A stretch of DNA of 64,000 bases from DAISKN01 sp964553925 (GTDB lineage Bacteria; Acidobacteriota; Vicinamibacteria; Marinacidobacterales; SMYC01): contig CAZKNR010000202.1 in the NCBI GenBank assembly GCA_964553925.1, positions 1 through 64,000 on the forward strand. The letters run 5' to 3'. The notes below the pieces were generated by a model. The model saw nothing but the letters and a program-made list of their open reading frames with translations. It ran no database searches and was not told the origin of the DNA. A program made the position numbers and the translations under genes. Of the stretch, positions 8,605 to 17,318 are shown in pieces. Every line of letters begins with the position of its first letter. Position 1 is the stretch's first letter.

Positions 8605-9087
8605 CTAGGATCTTAAAGTCGTTGCTGAGCTGTTCAAGCGTTGGGTAGATGACCAAATTCTTTCCAGCGCTTCGAGCGAAGGGACGAGGAGGCCATCGTG
8701 TCCGAGCCAAGCGACGGCGCCTCCAACACGCTGACACGGAGTCTGAACGTCCGAACGGAACTCTCTCTCGGGAAGGCCAAGGCGTTCCAACAATTCCAGA
8801 GCCGACAGGTCCAATTCTCTCGCAAGGCTCACTTGTATTGTGTACAGAGTTGTTGTAGCCCGAGGGCGCACTGGTTCCAGGCTGAGACGAGATGCGATCT
8901 CGGCGATGGCGGTATCCCGTTCGAGGCTGCAATAGATCGCAGCCGTGCCAGGCGGATTCCAGCGTGCACCGCGAGTATTCTGTCGTGTGGGTGGATAATC
9001 CGCGAACATCAAGCGATAGACGACTCCTTGCCAGGGAAATGATGGGAGTCGCTGAAGTTCATCCAGGAGTCGCGGATCGTGGATCAC
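8605..9087 (-). CDS. RES domain toxin (NAD+-degrading family)
   Basis: The 160-residue protein fits the RES family: VYR near residue 24, a GARWNPPG motif near 41-48, IYCS, and a conserved Glu in the following helix (TAIAEI). Characterised RES toxins degrade NAD+ or ADP-ribosylate target enzymes, arresting growth. The start is GTG at 9087 with only a weak AAAGGG upstream, 15 bases after the antitoxin stop, consistent with lower toxin output from a bicistronic message. It lies inside the tRNA-bounded islet. Family call is firm; the exact chemistry is inferred. Confidence 0.85.
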   Translation of the reverse strand: MIHDPRLLDELQRLPSFPWQGVVYRLMFADYPPTRQNTRGARWNPPGTAAIYCSLERDTAIAEIASRLSLEPVRPRATTTLYTIQVSLARELDLSALELLERLGLPEREFRSDVQTPCQRVGGAVAWLGHDGLLVPSLEALERIWSSTQRLNSSATTLRS

Positions 9088-9102
9088 CGAAAGAGTGGCC
9101 CT

Positions 9103-9441
9103 TTAGGCATAGGCACCGTCGCGGAGTTGGTCGATCAGGGCCAGTACATCGTTCAATCGGCCTTGCTGGATACGATCAGCTGGTCTTTCTCTTTCGAGCA
9201 GCTTGTGAGGAGAGAACAGCCAGAGTCGGGCTTCGTCAGACGTGTAGAACTCCGATAGTTCGTCAAGCAGGAACTCCAAAGCGAGAATCCGCTCCAAGCT
9301 CTCTGGTCTTGGACCGACTTTGCCAGAATTCCACCTCGACACGGTCTCCGGGGTCGTGTCCAATAGTTGAGCGACTTCGCGGGAAGTGATTCCTCCGCGT
9401 TGGGTAATGACCTGCAGCCTGTTGGCGACAGCAGCAGACAT
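9103..9441 (-). CDS. Xre/MbcA/ParS-type antitoxin (DUF2384)
   Basis: The start at 9441 is preferred over an in-frame upstream one because GGAGG lies 11 bases before it and the protein then matches the family. Residues about 10-40 form a helix-turn-helix (ITSREVAQLLDTTPETVSRW) and the C-terminal half (ARLWLFSPHKLLE..RP) is the DUF2384 toxin-binding region. Such antitoxins cover the RES active site and repress their own operon. The gene precedes the toxin, as is usual for this type. Confidence 0.85.
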   Translation of the reverse strand: MSAAVANRLQVITQRGGITSREVAQLLDTTPETVSRWNSGKVGPRPESLERILALEFLLDELSEFYTSDEARLWLFSPHKLLERERPADRIQQGRLNDVLALIDQLRDGAYA

Positions 9442-9821
9442 TATTTTTGCAACCTCCAATTCCTCAAGAAGCGTCAGCCGCGAGCGTACCGCGGTCTTTA
9501 GGTCGTGGTGAGGGTACACGAGCAAAGGACGCTGACAGGCGCCCCTGCTGGATAGCCCTGCGAACCGATTCCAACCGTCGTCGATGGTTGTCGAGCGCCG
9601 GTTGGGCTTTACCAGCCAGGATCGCAAGATCCGTAGCTGGCCTAAGAAACTCGTCCATATAAATGCTCGCTCGGCGAGACTCCGTCTACCTAACATTTAA
9701 CATAGCATAGAACATGACGTTCCCACGAGCGTTGTGATTGATGAGAACGTTGACGCTGATCCCGTTTCTGCCTGGAACGAGGAATCACGGGTTGGTCTTT
9801 TGTCGTTACCGGTAGTTGTCT
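9442..9821. other. islet leader region, no convincing gene
   Basis: This 380-base segment upstream of the antitoxin is relatively A/T-rich. It presumably carries the toxin-antitoxin promoter on the minus strand. A 64-codon minus-strand ORF (9464-9658, ATG, no Shine-Dalgarno) ends 22 bases before the antitoxin start; it has no recognisable domain and may be chance. A TATGCTATGTTAAAT stretch at about 9697-9711 (minus strand) is a possible -10 region. Confidence 0.35.
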
Positions 9822-9841
9822 TTTTGATAAGCTGATCAAAA
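9822..9841. promoter_or_regulatory. 20-bp palindrome, operator candidate in the islet
   Basis: TTTTGATAAGCTGATCAAAA reads the same on both strands at 18 of 20 positions. A palindrome of this size in A/T-rich DNA between divergent reading directions is typical of a repressor operator. Its binding protein is unknown; the islet's own Xre-type antitoxin is a candidate. Confidence 0.45.
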
Positions 9842-9871
9842 GCTCAAGACCGGGCGAGACAGGCTCAAACA

Positions 9872-10126
9872 ATGTCGGAACTCTTTAAGTACGACACCTA
9901 TCCCGGCCCGGCGGAGATCCGCGTCACTCCCGAGGAGATGCGCGGTCAAGAGAGCACAAGATCGAGAGGGTCTCTCATGATTGCGCCGCCCTCGCGCTGC
10001 CCGATGGGCGCAGGCGAGGCGTTCGACACCGAAGCCGACCCGAACCCGTTTTGGAGCGTATTCGATACGCCGTGGTGGCCAGGCCTTTCACGACCACCGA
10101 CGGCGAGGAGATCGAGACCACAGTGA
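9872..10126 (+). CDS. doubtful 84-residue ORF in the islet
   Basis: An ATG-initiated ORF starts 30 bases after the palindrome. The first 25 or so residues (MSELFKYDTYPGPAEIRVTP...) look protein-like, while the rest is Arg/Pro-rich and looks like out-of-frame GC-rich sequence. It may be the 5' end of a gene that was frameshifted or replaced. There is only a weak AGG eight bases before the start. No family is recognised. Confidence 0.25.
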   Translation: MSELFKYDTYPGPAEIRVTPEEMRGQESTRSRGSLMIAPPSRCPMGAGEAFDTEADPNPFWSVFDTPWWPGLSRPPTARRSRPQ

Positions 10127-10182
10127 GTGTCGGCGGCGTCCAGCGCGAGGCAGACGAGACCCTCGCCAAGCAGTTGGTCTGA
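10042..10182 (+). pseudogene. possible eroded GGDEF-domain tail
   Basis: In the frame of 10054, a 40-codon stretch ending at TGA 10180-10182 reads LERIRYAVVARPFTTTDGEE, then IETTVSVGG and ADETLAK. This resembles the end of a diguanylate cyclase domain (RIR..V...PF, VTVSVG, ADEALY.AK), but the segment between VSVG and ADE is shortened and there is no upstream catalytic region. The resemblance is short and could be chance. Confidence 0.25.
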
Positions 10183-10265
10183 TCCTGGCAAGAGCCGCGC
10201 ACGGAGCAGAGTGAGTGACGACCGCAATTGGGATGGGAAGGGGGGTGTCCGGGGAATCGAAACCA

Positions 10266-10346
<81 letters not shown>

Positions 10347-10434
10347 TCACCTTTGGGGCCCGCTATTATCGGCGGACGAGCGGCCTGTGTCAAGACCTCG
10401 ACTTTTCTCGACGTTATGTCGACGTCGGGAGTCT

Positions 10435-11691
10435 TCAGCCGAGCCCGTCGAGATCGGCCGGCTCGTCCCCGTGGCTCCCTAGCGGGCCGTAGATCTCGGA
10501 CGCCAGAGTCTCGAGCCGCCGGGCATCCTCTTCGTCGTCGGCGACGAAGGCCACACCCAGGTGGTAGCGAGCATCGTTGCCCGGCGCTTCTTCGAGCCGC
10601 ACCACGAGGCCCTTGAGGAACAAGTCCGGGCGTTGCTGCGGAAAGGAGATGTCGATCTCGAGCTCGGTTCCGACGTTCACCGGAATCTGACTTTCGACCA
10701 GCGCCCCGTTGCGCGACAGGTTCATGGTCTCGCTTCGGAGCTCGTCAGGCATCCTGTCGAGGCTGTCGCGGCGGTCGCTCCGGGTGCTGCGTTCGCGGAA
10801 CACCAGGAGCTTCTTGGCGTCGAGCCGCGGGGATCGCCGCTTTTCCTCCGCGTGGAGGGTGATGCGGTTCTTCCCCTCGCGCTTCGACCGGTAGAGCGCC
10901 TTGTCCGCCATTCGGATCAGGCCCTCGGCGGAGTTGGAGTCCGTGGGGTAGATCGCGATTCCGCCGCTCACCGACATCGCGATCGAAGCCGGCGGGCTCG
11001 AGCCCAGGGGCTTGCTGTCGAACGTCTCCTTTGCATCGACACGGATGCGCTCGGAGACGATATAGGCGCCGGTTCGGCTGGTTTCCGGAAGAATGAGCGC
11101 GAACTCCTCGCCTCCGTACCGGCAGGCGACGTCGATCTCGCGAACGCTCGCGCGGATGACGTCGGCGAGCCTCCCGAGCGCCTCGTCGCCCACGACGTGG
11201 CCATGGAGATCGTTCACCAGCTTGAAGTCGTCGAGGTCGAGCAGCACCAGGGAGAACGAGAGCCCGTAGCGACGGGCGCGCTTGAGCTCCCGCCTCAAAC
11301 TGGCGTCGAAGAACGGGCGGTTGTAGAGGCCTGTGAGCCCGTCGGTGATGGCGCTTCGCTCGGTGGCGAGAAACGTGGCCATCTCCACGACCTTGGGGTT
11401 CTTGATCGCGGATGTGAGGTTCTGAAAGTAGTCCAGGGTCGCGAGCTGTACGCTCGCCTCGCGTCCGAGCCGGGACGTGAGCTCGGCGCGGTGGCGCAGA
11501 ATCTCGTTCCAGTGCGTCCGGGCCTCACCCTCCTCGAAATCGAGCTCTGTGAGAAGGCGGAGAAGGGGTGCCAGGGCCTCAGGCGCGGCGCTCAGCAGCC
11601 GCTCGAGGCCTTCGAGGCGTCCCCGACTCGCCTCTTCCAGCACCTGGATCCAATGCTGCCGGGAATCCCCCGACTTCGGCAGCGATGACAT
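10435..11691 (-). CDS. diguanylate cyclase with C-terminal PilZ domain
   Basis: The start at 11691 has GGGAGG five bases upstream; a longer frame exists but lacks this. In the 418-residue protein an all-helical N-terminal region (1-110) precedes a GGDEF domain. The active-site loop is GGEEF at about 193-197, and an inhibitory RxxD site (REID) lies at about 184-187, so cyclic-di-GMP synthesis with product inhibition is expected. A PilZ domain follows (about 305-405, with RRSPR and NLSRNGALV), able to bind the same molecule. No membrane segment is seen. Making and sensing c-di-GMP in one chain suggests local signalling. Confidence 0.9.
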   Translation of the reverse strand: MSSLPKSGDSRQHWIQVLEEASRGRLEGLERLLSAAPEALAPLLRLLTELDFEEGEARTHWNEILRHRAELTSRLGREASVQLATLDYFQNLTSAIKNPKVVEMATFLATERSAITDGLTGLYNRPFFDASLRRELKRARRYGLSFSLVLLDLDDFKLVNDLHGHVVGDEALGRLADVIRASVREIDVACRYGGEEFALILPETSRTGAYIVSERIRVDAKETFDSKPLGSSPPASIAMSVSGGIAIYPTDSNSAEGLIRMADKALYRSKREGKNRITLHAEEKRRSPRLDAKKLLVFRERSTRSDRRDSLDRMPDELRSETMNLSRNGALVESQIPVNVGTELEIDISFPQQRPDLFLKGLVVRLEEAPGNDARYHLGVAFVADDEEDARRLETLASEIYGPLGSHGDEPADLDGLG

Positions 11692-11820
11692 AAGTGCCTC
11701 CCAAAACCGGCCGAAATGAATAAAGACAATAACGTCGCGAAAGGTTGGGGGAGACTTCCAGCGGCGCCGGACCGACGCGGCCACCGAAGGCGACATGGTA
11801 GCAGAGGTCCGGGCGACAAA

Positions 11821-12249
11821 TCAATCGCTGGAGAGGAGGATCTCCCAGAGGCTGACGTGGAACAGCTTTTTCTGGCGCCCCGGCTGCAGATACCAGAGGA
11901 GGGCCGGAAGCGCTAAAACGTGAAACGCCGAGAGCGCGACGAAGAGAGGGGTAACGGTGAGCGGTGCGTGAAAGACGAGGTAGGAGACCGCGATGTAGAG
12001 ATACATCGCGAGCGTGACGTAGCCGTAGACCAGGGCCGCCAGACGTCCGAGGGCCGTAACCTTCCATATGAGGTAGGCGATTCCTAGGCAGATAATCGGA
12101 TCGGCGGCGAGCGTCCACAAGGAGTCGTCGGCCATGGGAACGAGGGACCAGGACCGGCCAGCTTCGTGGTACTTCCCGATGGCTTCGAGGAAGCCCGCTA
12201 GCACGAAGTACAGATTTACCAGATAAACGCCCAACGGCCTCTCGGTCAT
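11821..12249 (-). CDS. small integral membrane protein of unknown function
   Basis: From the ATG at 12249 (GAGGG just upstream) the 142-residue protein has four hydrophobic stretches (beginning about 6, 48, 70 and 101) and a short polar C-terminus. No family signature is recognised. A longer in-frame start at 12330 would overlap the promoter of the divergent TPR gene and is less likely. Confidence 0.6.
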   Translation of the reverse strand: MTERPLGVYLVNLYFVLAGFLEAIGKYHEAGRSWSLVPMADDSLWTLAADPIICLGIAYLIWKVTALGRLAALVYGYVTLAMYLYIAVSYLVFHAPLTVTPLFVALSAFHVLALPALLWYLQPGRQKKLFHVSLWEILLSSD

Positions 12250-12315
12250 CGCCCTCAACCTTAAATAATTATAAACGGCGGATTTCGGACGTGCGAACAA
12301 AAGCCCCACCTGCGG

Positions 12316-12321
12316 TATAAT
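12316..12321 (+). promoter_or_regulatory. -10 box TATAAT for the TPR gene
   Basis: A perfect TATAAT lies 38 bases before the GTG start in A/T-rich intergenic DNA. No good -35 hexamer is seen at 16-18 bases, so activation or a different sigma factor is possible. Confidence 0.45.
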
Positions 12322-12359
12322 TCTTCCCATCGTCCCGAGTTAGAAAAGCGAGAGGAAAA

Positions 12360-13922
12360 GTGCTCTTCACCCCCTCGAGCCTCGCGCTGGTTCTCGCCTC
12401 TGGGCTGCGCACCCTGGTGCTCCCGTTCGAGAACCTGTCGGAAGACCGCGCAGAGGATTGGAAAGGGAGCGCCTTCGAAGAGGCTGTCAGCTCCCACCTG
12501 GAGTCGGCGGGCTTCGACGTCGTCGATCTCGCCGCGAGGAACCGAGAGCTCCTCGAGAAGGGTTTCGTCCCGGGCGAGCCCATCACCCGGGCCTCGGCCA
12601 TCGTGCTCGCGAAGGATCTTGGGGCCGATCGCCTCGTTCTCGGTGAGTTCCGCCCCGTCGGCGAGCGAATCGAGGTCGCGGCGCGTCTCATCGACCTGAA
12701 TCGGGGGGCCGCGGTCGGAGTGGTGGACGACTTCGGAGAGTCGAGGAAGCTCTCTCATCTCGCGAACCAGGTTGCGAAAAACCTCTTCCGGCTCGAGCGC
12801 GACCAGGCACCTCCGAGCTTCGACGCCGAGGCCGAAAGGCGCCTTTCGATCCCTCCCGCGGCTCTCGAAGCCTCGGCCCTCGCTCGCACGGAAAACGATC
12901 GGGGTGAGCGAAAAACCCTCCTGGAGCGAGCGCTCTCGAGTCACCCGGCCTACCTCGAGGTCCGTCTCCTCCTTGGCGACCACCTCCTCGAGGAGGGGCG
13001 GCCGCGGGAAGCGACCGAGGTTCTGGCTTCTGCCCGCGGCCGGGGTCTTCTCTATGAACGCGCCTACTTCGATCTGGGTCTCGCGTACCTCGGGTCGTCC
13101 GAGCCTCGTCTCGCGTTCGAGGTCTTTCGGAATCTCGAGGAAAAGGAGATTTCTCAGGCCGCTACTTACAACAACCTCGGGGTCGCCCTCATGCGTCTCG
13201 AGCGCATCCCCGAGGCGATCGAGGCTTTCGAGCTAGCCCGCGAGATCGGCTCCGGGAAGAAGACCTGTCTCTTCAACCTCGCCTGGGCCCAGTGGCGCGC
13301 GGGCAAGGGGGCTCTCGCATACGATCTCTTCGAGAAGCTGGCGGCTGCGGATCCCATCGACGCCGAAGCTCATTTCATGCTGGCAGCGGCGGCGGTTGCC
13401 CAGGCTCGGCCGGACGTCGCGGAGCGAAGCCGCGCGACGGCCCTGGTTCTGGCGCCTCATCTCGAGGGCGTCGACCCCGCGACGGTCTCGAACTGGGAGA
13501 GACCGCTCGGCGCCGTCGAGAGAGGGTCCGATCTTTCCTCGCTCGGCGATGCGATCGAGATCGAAGAAGACGTCTTCGGGCTCATGGAGCTCCTGGACGC
13601 GCGGGAGCTCCGTGCGCGAGGAAGGACGGGAGAAGCGATACAGCTCCTGCAGCAAAGTCTCTATCGCGACCCGAACGACACCGGAAGCCGTCGCGAGCTC
13701 GCCGACATCTACCGCGACAGGGGAGAGCTTCAGGAGGCTCTGTCCGAGCTTTCGATCCTCGTCTGGACCGAGCCTTCCGCCGAAGCGCACGTTCGGCTCG
13801 CGCGCGTCTATCTCCAGATGCAGGAGCCGGGGAAAGCCGTCGAGGAAGTGGAGAAGGCGCTCGAGCTCGACCCGGAGCATCCCGGGGCCCGCGGGCTCCG
13901 GAGCGAGATCGCGCAGCCCTAG
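12360..13922 (+). CDS. TPR-repeat protein with FlgO/CsgG-like N-terminal domain
   Basis: Start GTG with GAGG four bases upstream. Residues 15-140 resemble the FlgO/CsgG-type fold (VLPFENLS at the beginning, then GADRLVLGEF) that in other proteins senses or assembles at the outer membrane. From about 180 the chain is a series of tetratricopeptide repeats (for example YNNLGVALMRLERIPEAIEAFELA and AEAHVRLARVYLQMQEPGKAVEE). The N-terminus is hydrophobic but lacks a clear signal peptide. It is probably a protein-protein interaction scaffold; the partner is unknown. Confidence 0.7.
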   Translation: MLFTPSSLALVLASGLRTLVLPFENLSEDRAEDWKGSAFEEAVSSHLESAGFDVVDLAARNRELLEKGFVPGEPITRASAIVLAKDLGADRLVLGEFRPVGERIEVAARLIDLNRGAAVGVVDDFGESRKLSHLANQVAKNLFRLERDQAPPSFDAEAERRLSIPPAALEASALARTENDRGERKTLLERALSSHPAYLEVRLLLGDHLLEEGRPREATEVLASARGRGLLYERAYFDLGLAYLGSSEPRLAFEVFRNLEEKEISQAATYNNLGVALMRLERIPEAIEAFELAREIGSGKKTCLFNLAWAQWRAGKGALAYDLFEKLAAADPIDAEAHFMLAAAAVAQARPDVAERSRATALVLAPHLEGVDPATVSNWERPLGAVERGSDLSSLGDAIEIEEDVFGLMELLDARELRARGRTGEAIQLLQQSLYRDPNDTGSRRELADIYRDRGELQEALSELSILVWTEPSAEAHVRLARVYLQMQEPGKAVEEVEKALELDPEHPGARGLRSEIAQP

Positions 13923-13947
13923 CCTCTGCGCTACGATAGAGCCGATC

Positions 13948-14517
13948 ATGCGCGCCGTGGCAGCATTTCTTCTCGCCCTCCTTTTCGAGCCACCGGCTGC
14001 CGGGGACGCATTCGAGAAGAAGCTCGAGGAGCTTCGCGTTCGCTACGAGAACGGCTCCCCGGCCACCAAGGACTTCGAGTTCCAGGAGGCCGAGGCGAAC
14101 GAATACTTGAGAGCCCAGGGAGCGACGCTCCCCGAGGGAGTCGAGAGCCCCTGGATCCGCTTCGAGGAACGAACGACCGTCGTCGGAGCTACCGTCGACC
14201 TCGAGAAGTTCCGGGCCAACCTCCCGTCCTCGATGCTGTTCCAGCTTTTGTCCGGCCGGGTCCCCGTCCAGATCGAAGCGCGGTTCGAAGGCGCTTCCGG
14301 TGTCGGAACCCTGGACCTCGAGCGCGTGCTCCTCGGGGGCCTCGAGCTTCCCGCGAGCCTCGTCTCGGCTCTCGCGAAGTCTGAAGGCGCGAGCGATTTC
14401 CTTCCCCCCGGATTTCGCATGGGCGAGCCCTTCGAGCTTCCCTACGATCTCGAGAGCATTCGATGCCGGCCAGGTTCGGTCCTCGTGCAGCAGCGTCCGA
14501 CCGTCCTCGACAAGTAA
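13948..14517 (+). CDS. exported protein of unknown function
   Basis: A signal peptide (MRAVAAFLLALLFEPPAAGD) opens a 189-residue protein with mixed alpha/beta character. Motifs such as FQEAEANEYLR near 49 and a C-terminal VDLEKFRANLPSSMLFQLLSG segment suggest a lipid- or membrane-associated fold, but I cannot name a family. A TACGAT box ends ten bases before the ATG, giving almost no leader. It lies 25 bases downstream of the TPR gene. Confidence 0.6.
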   Translation: MRAVAAFLLALLFEPPAAGDAFEKKLEELRVRYENGSPATKDFEFQEAEANEYLRAQGATLPEGVESPWIRFEERTTVVGATVDLEKFRANLPSSMLFQLLSGRVPVQIEARFEGASGVGTLDLERVLLGGLELPASLVSALAKSEGASDFLPPGFRMGEPFELPYDLESIRCRPGSVLVQQRPTVLDK

Positions 14518-14589
14518 TATCCCGGGGCAGGCGCGTCCGGGAGTCCTCAACCCGAGCGCAGCGCGAGCGTAGCGAGTCGCGAAGCGAGA

Positions 14590-14613
14590 GCCGTGGGGGT
14601 GGTGCCCCACGGC
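14590..14613 (+). promoter_or_regulatory. hairpin in the recG leader
   Basis: GCCGTGGGG and CCCCACGGC form a perfect nine-pair stem with a six-base loop, ending 14 bases before the recG ATG. The preceding 50 bases are built of GAGCG/GCGAG words. There is no T run, so it is not a standard terminator; it could slow translation of recG or belong to a dispersed palindrome family. Confidence 0.4.
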
Positions 14614-14627
14614 ACTGATGGGAGTCA

Positions 14628-16733
14628 ATGCTCGATATCGATACCCCCATCCAGTTCGTGAAGGGCGTGGGTCCGGCCAAAGCGGGCGCCCTCGCGAAAG
14701 CGGGGATACGAACCGTCTACGACCTCCTCCTGTATCTTCCGTTTCGCTACGAGGACCGGAGCCGGCGACTCCAGATCCGGGACGTCCAGCCAGGCCAGGA
14801 GGCCACGGTCGAAGTCGAGGTGGTGGCAGTCCAAGTCAAAAGCACGAGGCGCAAGAACTTCAAGATCGTGGAAGCGGTCGCGAAGGACGAGACGGGACAA
14901 CTGAAAGCGGTGTGGTTCAACCAGGAGTACCTCAAGGACACTTTGAAACCGGGCCGGCGGGTCCTCCTCTTCGGGAAGTTCGAGAGGACGGGATTCACGC
15001 TGTTCCCCGAGGTCAAGAATCCCCAGTACGAGCTCGTCGAGCCGGGCCAGGACGACACCACTCACGCCGGCCGGATCGTGCCCGTCTACGAGCGGATCGG
15101 TTCCATGACCCCGAAGCATCTCCGGCGCGTTCTGCACTTCCTCGTTGCCGGAATGCCGCGGGACGTTCCGGAAGTGCTCCCCGCGGAGCTCCGCGCGCGC
15201 CACCACTTCCCCCTCCGGGAAGAGGCGATCGCCCTCGCCCACTTTCCGAGCGAAGAAGAGCCCCTCGAGAACTACAACCGCTTCCGCTCCCCCGCTCAAA
15301 GACGGCTCATTTTCGAGGAGTTCTTTCTCTTCTTCCTCGGGCTCGAGCTCCGAAGAGCGCGCGATCGGAAGCTTCGCAAGAGACGGCCGTTCTCGGTGAC
15401 GGACGAGGTCCGCGAGATCGTCCGGAACATCCTTCCCTTCCGCCTCACGGGAGCGCAGCGGGACGTGCTCAAGGGCATCGCCGACGATCTCGCGAGCGAG
15501 GTCCCGATGCGGCGGCTCCTTCAGGGCGACGTGGGCTCGGGGAAAACCATCGTGGGAGTCCTTGCTTCGCTCATCGTCATGAACGCGGGGGCGCAGGTCG
15601 CGTTCATGGTGCCGACCGAGATCCTCGCCGAGCAGCATTACGCCGGGATCCGGAAGCTCCTCGAGCCCGCGGGATTCAAGGTCGCCCTCTTGAGCTCCCG
15701 CCTCAAGAAATCCGAGCGTTTTAGCCTGCTCGCCGAAATCGAGGGCGGCCGGATGGATATGGTCGTCGGGACCCACGCCCTCATTCAGGAGGGGGTTTGG
15801 TTCAAGGAGCTCGGCCTCGCCATCATCGACGAACAGCACCGCTTCGGCGTCCTCCAGCGGGCGGAGCTGAGCGAGAAGGGATTCGGCTGCGACTTGCTGT
15901 TCATGACGGCCACCCCGATACCGCGAAGCCTGGCGCTCACGCTTCACGGCGACCTCCAGAGCTCCATCCTCGACGAGCTGCCTCCGGGAAGAAAACCCAT
16001 CGTGACCGAACGCCTCGACGAATCCGATTTGAAGCGCGTGTTCCATCTCATGGAGAAGGAGATCGAGAAGGGCCACCAGGTCTATTTCGTCTGTCCTCTG
16101 GTGGAGGAATCGGAAAAGATGGACCTGAAGGCGGCCGTCGCCCGTTACGAGTCCCTGGTGCAGGGACCGTTTCGGAGCCGGCGGGTGGCGCTGGTGCACG
16201 GAAAGATGGCCGCGGACGAAAGAGAAGCGGCGATGGAACTCTTCACGCGGGGAAAAGCGGACGTGCTCGTGGCCACGACGGTGATCGAGGTGGGGGTCGA
16301 CGTGACGAACGCGACCCTCATGGTCATCGAGCACGCCGAGCGCTTCGGCCTCGCGCAGCTTCATCAGCTCCGCGGCCGGGTGGGGAGGGGGACTATGCCT
16401 TCGAGGGCGATTCTCCTCACGTACGAGCCCGCGACCCAGGAGGCGGAAGCGAGGCTCGAGGCGATGCTCGAGACCGAGGACGGCTTCGTCATCGCCGAGA
16501 GGGATCTGAAGATCCGCGGGCCCGGAGACTACTTCGGCACCCGGCAGTCGGGCCTGCCTCTCTTCGCGATCGCCGACATGCTGCGCGACCAGGACATCCT
16601 CGAAGACGCCAGGCGCGACGCTCGGGAGCTCTTCCTGTCAGGAGGCTTCGACACCGCCGAGGGCGGCGCGGAGCTTCGCCACCACGTCATCTCGGTCTGG
16701 GGCGAGAGATTCGGCCTAGCGGAGGCGGGCTAG
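14628..16733 (+). CDS. recG: ATP-dependent DNA helicase RecG
   Basis: The 701-residue protein has the full RecG layout: an N-terminal wedge/OB domain (about 50-240), a helicase core with Walker A GDVGSGKT near 300, DEQH box with FGV near 398, TATPIPRSL, and motif VI with QLRGRVGRG. RecG remodels stalled forks and Holliday junctions. The start has GGGAG three bases upstream. It is followed directly by rsmD (one base between stop and start), so the two are probably one message. Confidence 0.97.
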   Translation: MLDIDTPIQFVKGVGPAKAGALAKAGIRTVYDLLLYLPFRYEDRSRRLQIRDVQPGQEATVEVEVVAVQVKSTRRKNFKIVEAVAKDETGQLKAVWFNQEYLKDTLKPGRRVLLFGKFERTGFTLFPEVKNPQYELVEPGQDDTTHAGRIVPVYERIGSMTPKHLRRVLHFLVAGMPRDVPEVLPAELRARHHFPLREEAIALAHFPSEEEPLENYNRFRSPAQRRLIFEEFFLFFLGLELRRARDRKLRKRRPFSVTDEVREIVRNILPFRLTGAQRDVLKGIADDLASEVPMRRLLQGDVGSGKTIVGVLASLIVMNAGAQVAFMVPTEILAEQHYAGIRKLLEPAGFKVALLSSRLKKSERFSLLAEIEGGRMDMVVGTHALIQEGVWFKELGLAIIDEQHRFGVLQRAELSEKGFGCDLLFMTATPIPRSLALTLHGDLQSSILDELPPGRKPIVTERLDESDLKRVFHLMEKEIEKGHQVYFVCPLVEESEKMDLKAAVARYESLVQGPFRSRRVALVHGKMAADEREAAMELFTRGKADVLVATTVIEVGVDVTNATLMVIEHAERFGLAQLHQLRGRVGRGTMPSRAILLTYEPATQEAEARLEAMLETEDGFVIAERDLKIRGPGDYFGTRQSGLPLFAIADMLRDQDILEDARRDARELFLSGGFDTAEGGAELRHHVISVWGERFGLAEAG

Positions 16734-16734
16734 C

Positions 16735-17286
16735 ATGCGAATCGGAAGCGGAGAGATGCGCGGGCGGCGGCTTCATGCCCCGCGTGGGGAGAGGACCCGC
16801 CCGACGAGTGGGCGGCTGAAGAAGTCCCTCTTCGACGTTCTCGCGGGGCGTCTTTCCGAAGCGAGGGTGCTCGATCTCTACGCGGGATCCGGAGCTCTCG
16901 CCTTCGAGGCACTTTCGCGCGGGGCCGCCGGAGCGGTCGTGGTGGAGCGCAATCGCAAGGCATGCGACTCCATCCGGCGGAATGCCGGGGAGCTTCGGCT
17001 CGCGGACCGGGTCGAGATCCTCGCGATGGACGTTTCGAGCGGGGTCTCGAAGCTCCGCCATCGAGGCGACCGTTTCGACGCGATCTTCGCCGACCCGCCG
17101 TACCGGTCGAGCGAGCTCGAGGATCTACTGGTGCATCTCGGAGACGGGCTCCTGTTCGCGGAGGGGGGTCTCCTGGTCCTGGAGCACCATCACAAACGCG
17201 AGCTTCGCGACCGCTACGGCTCGCTCTCGCGCCTGCGGGTGTTGAAGGCCGGCGAAAGCATCCTCACGCTCTTCGGCCCGGAGTGA
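16735..17286 (+). CDS. rsmD: 16S rRNA (guanine966-N2)-methyltransferase RsmD
   Basis: The 183-residue protein begins MRIGSGEMRGRRL, typical of RsmD, with an AdoMet-binding motif LDLYAGSGALAFEALSRGA near 45 and the catalytic DPPY at about 120. It modifies small-subunit rRNA during ribosome assembly. It follows recG with one intervening base and precedes coaD, the order rsmD-coaD being common in bacteria. Confidence 0.95.
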   Translation: MRIGSGEMRGRRLHAPRGERTRPTSGRLKKSLFDVLAGRLSEARVLDLYAGSGALAFEALSRGAAGAVVVERNRKACDSIRRNAGELRLADRVEILAMDVSSGVSKLRHRGDRFDAIFADPPYRSSELEDLLVHLGDGLLFAEGGLLVLEHHHKRELRDRYGSLSRLRVLKAGESILTLFGPE

Positions 17287-17318
17287 ACTCGGCCGGGCCT
17301 TGTGTTAGGCTTCCTCAA

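Noticed and set aside
9442..9696. N-terminal extension of the Xre antitoxin (85 more residues)
   Set aside because: A strong GGAGG precedes the internal ATG at 9441, and the extension has no domain character.
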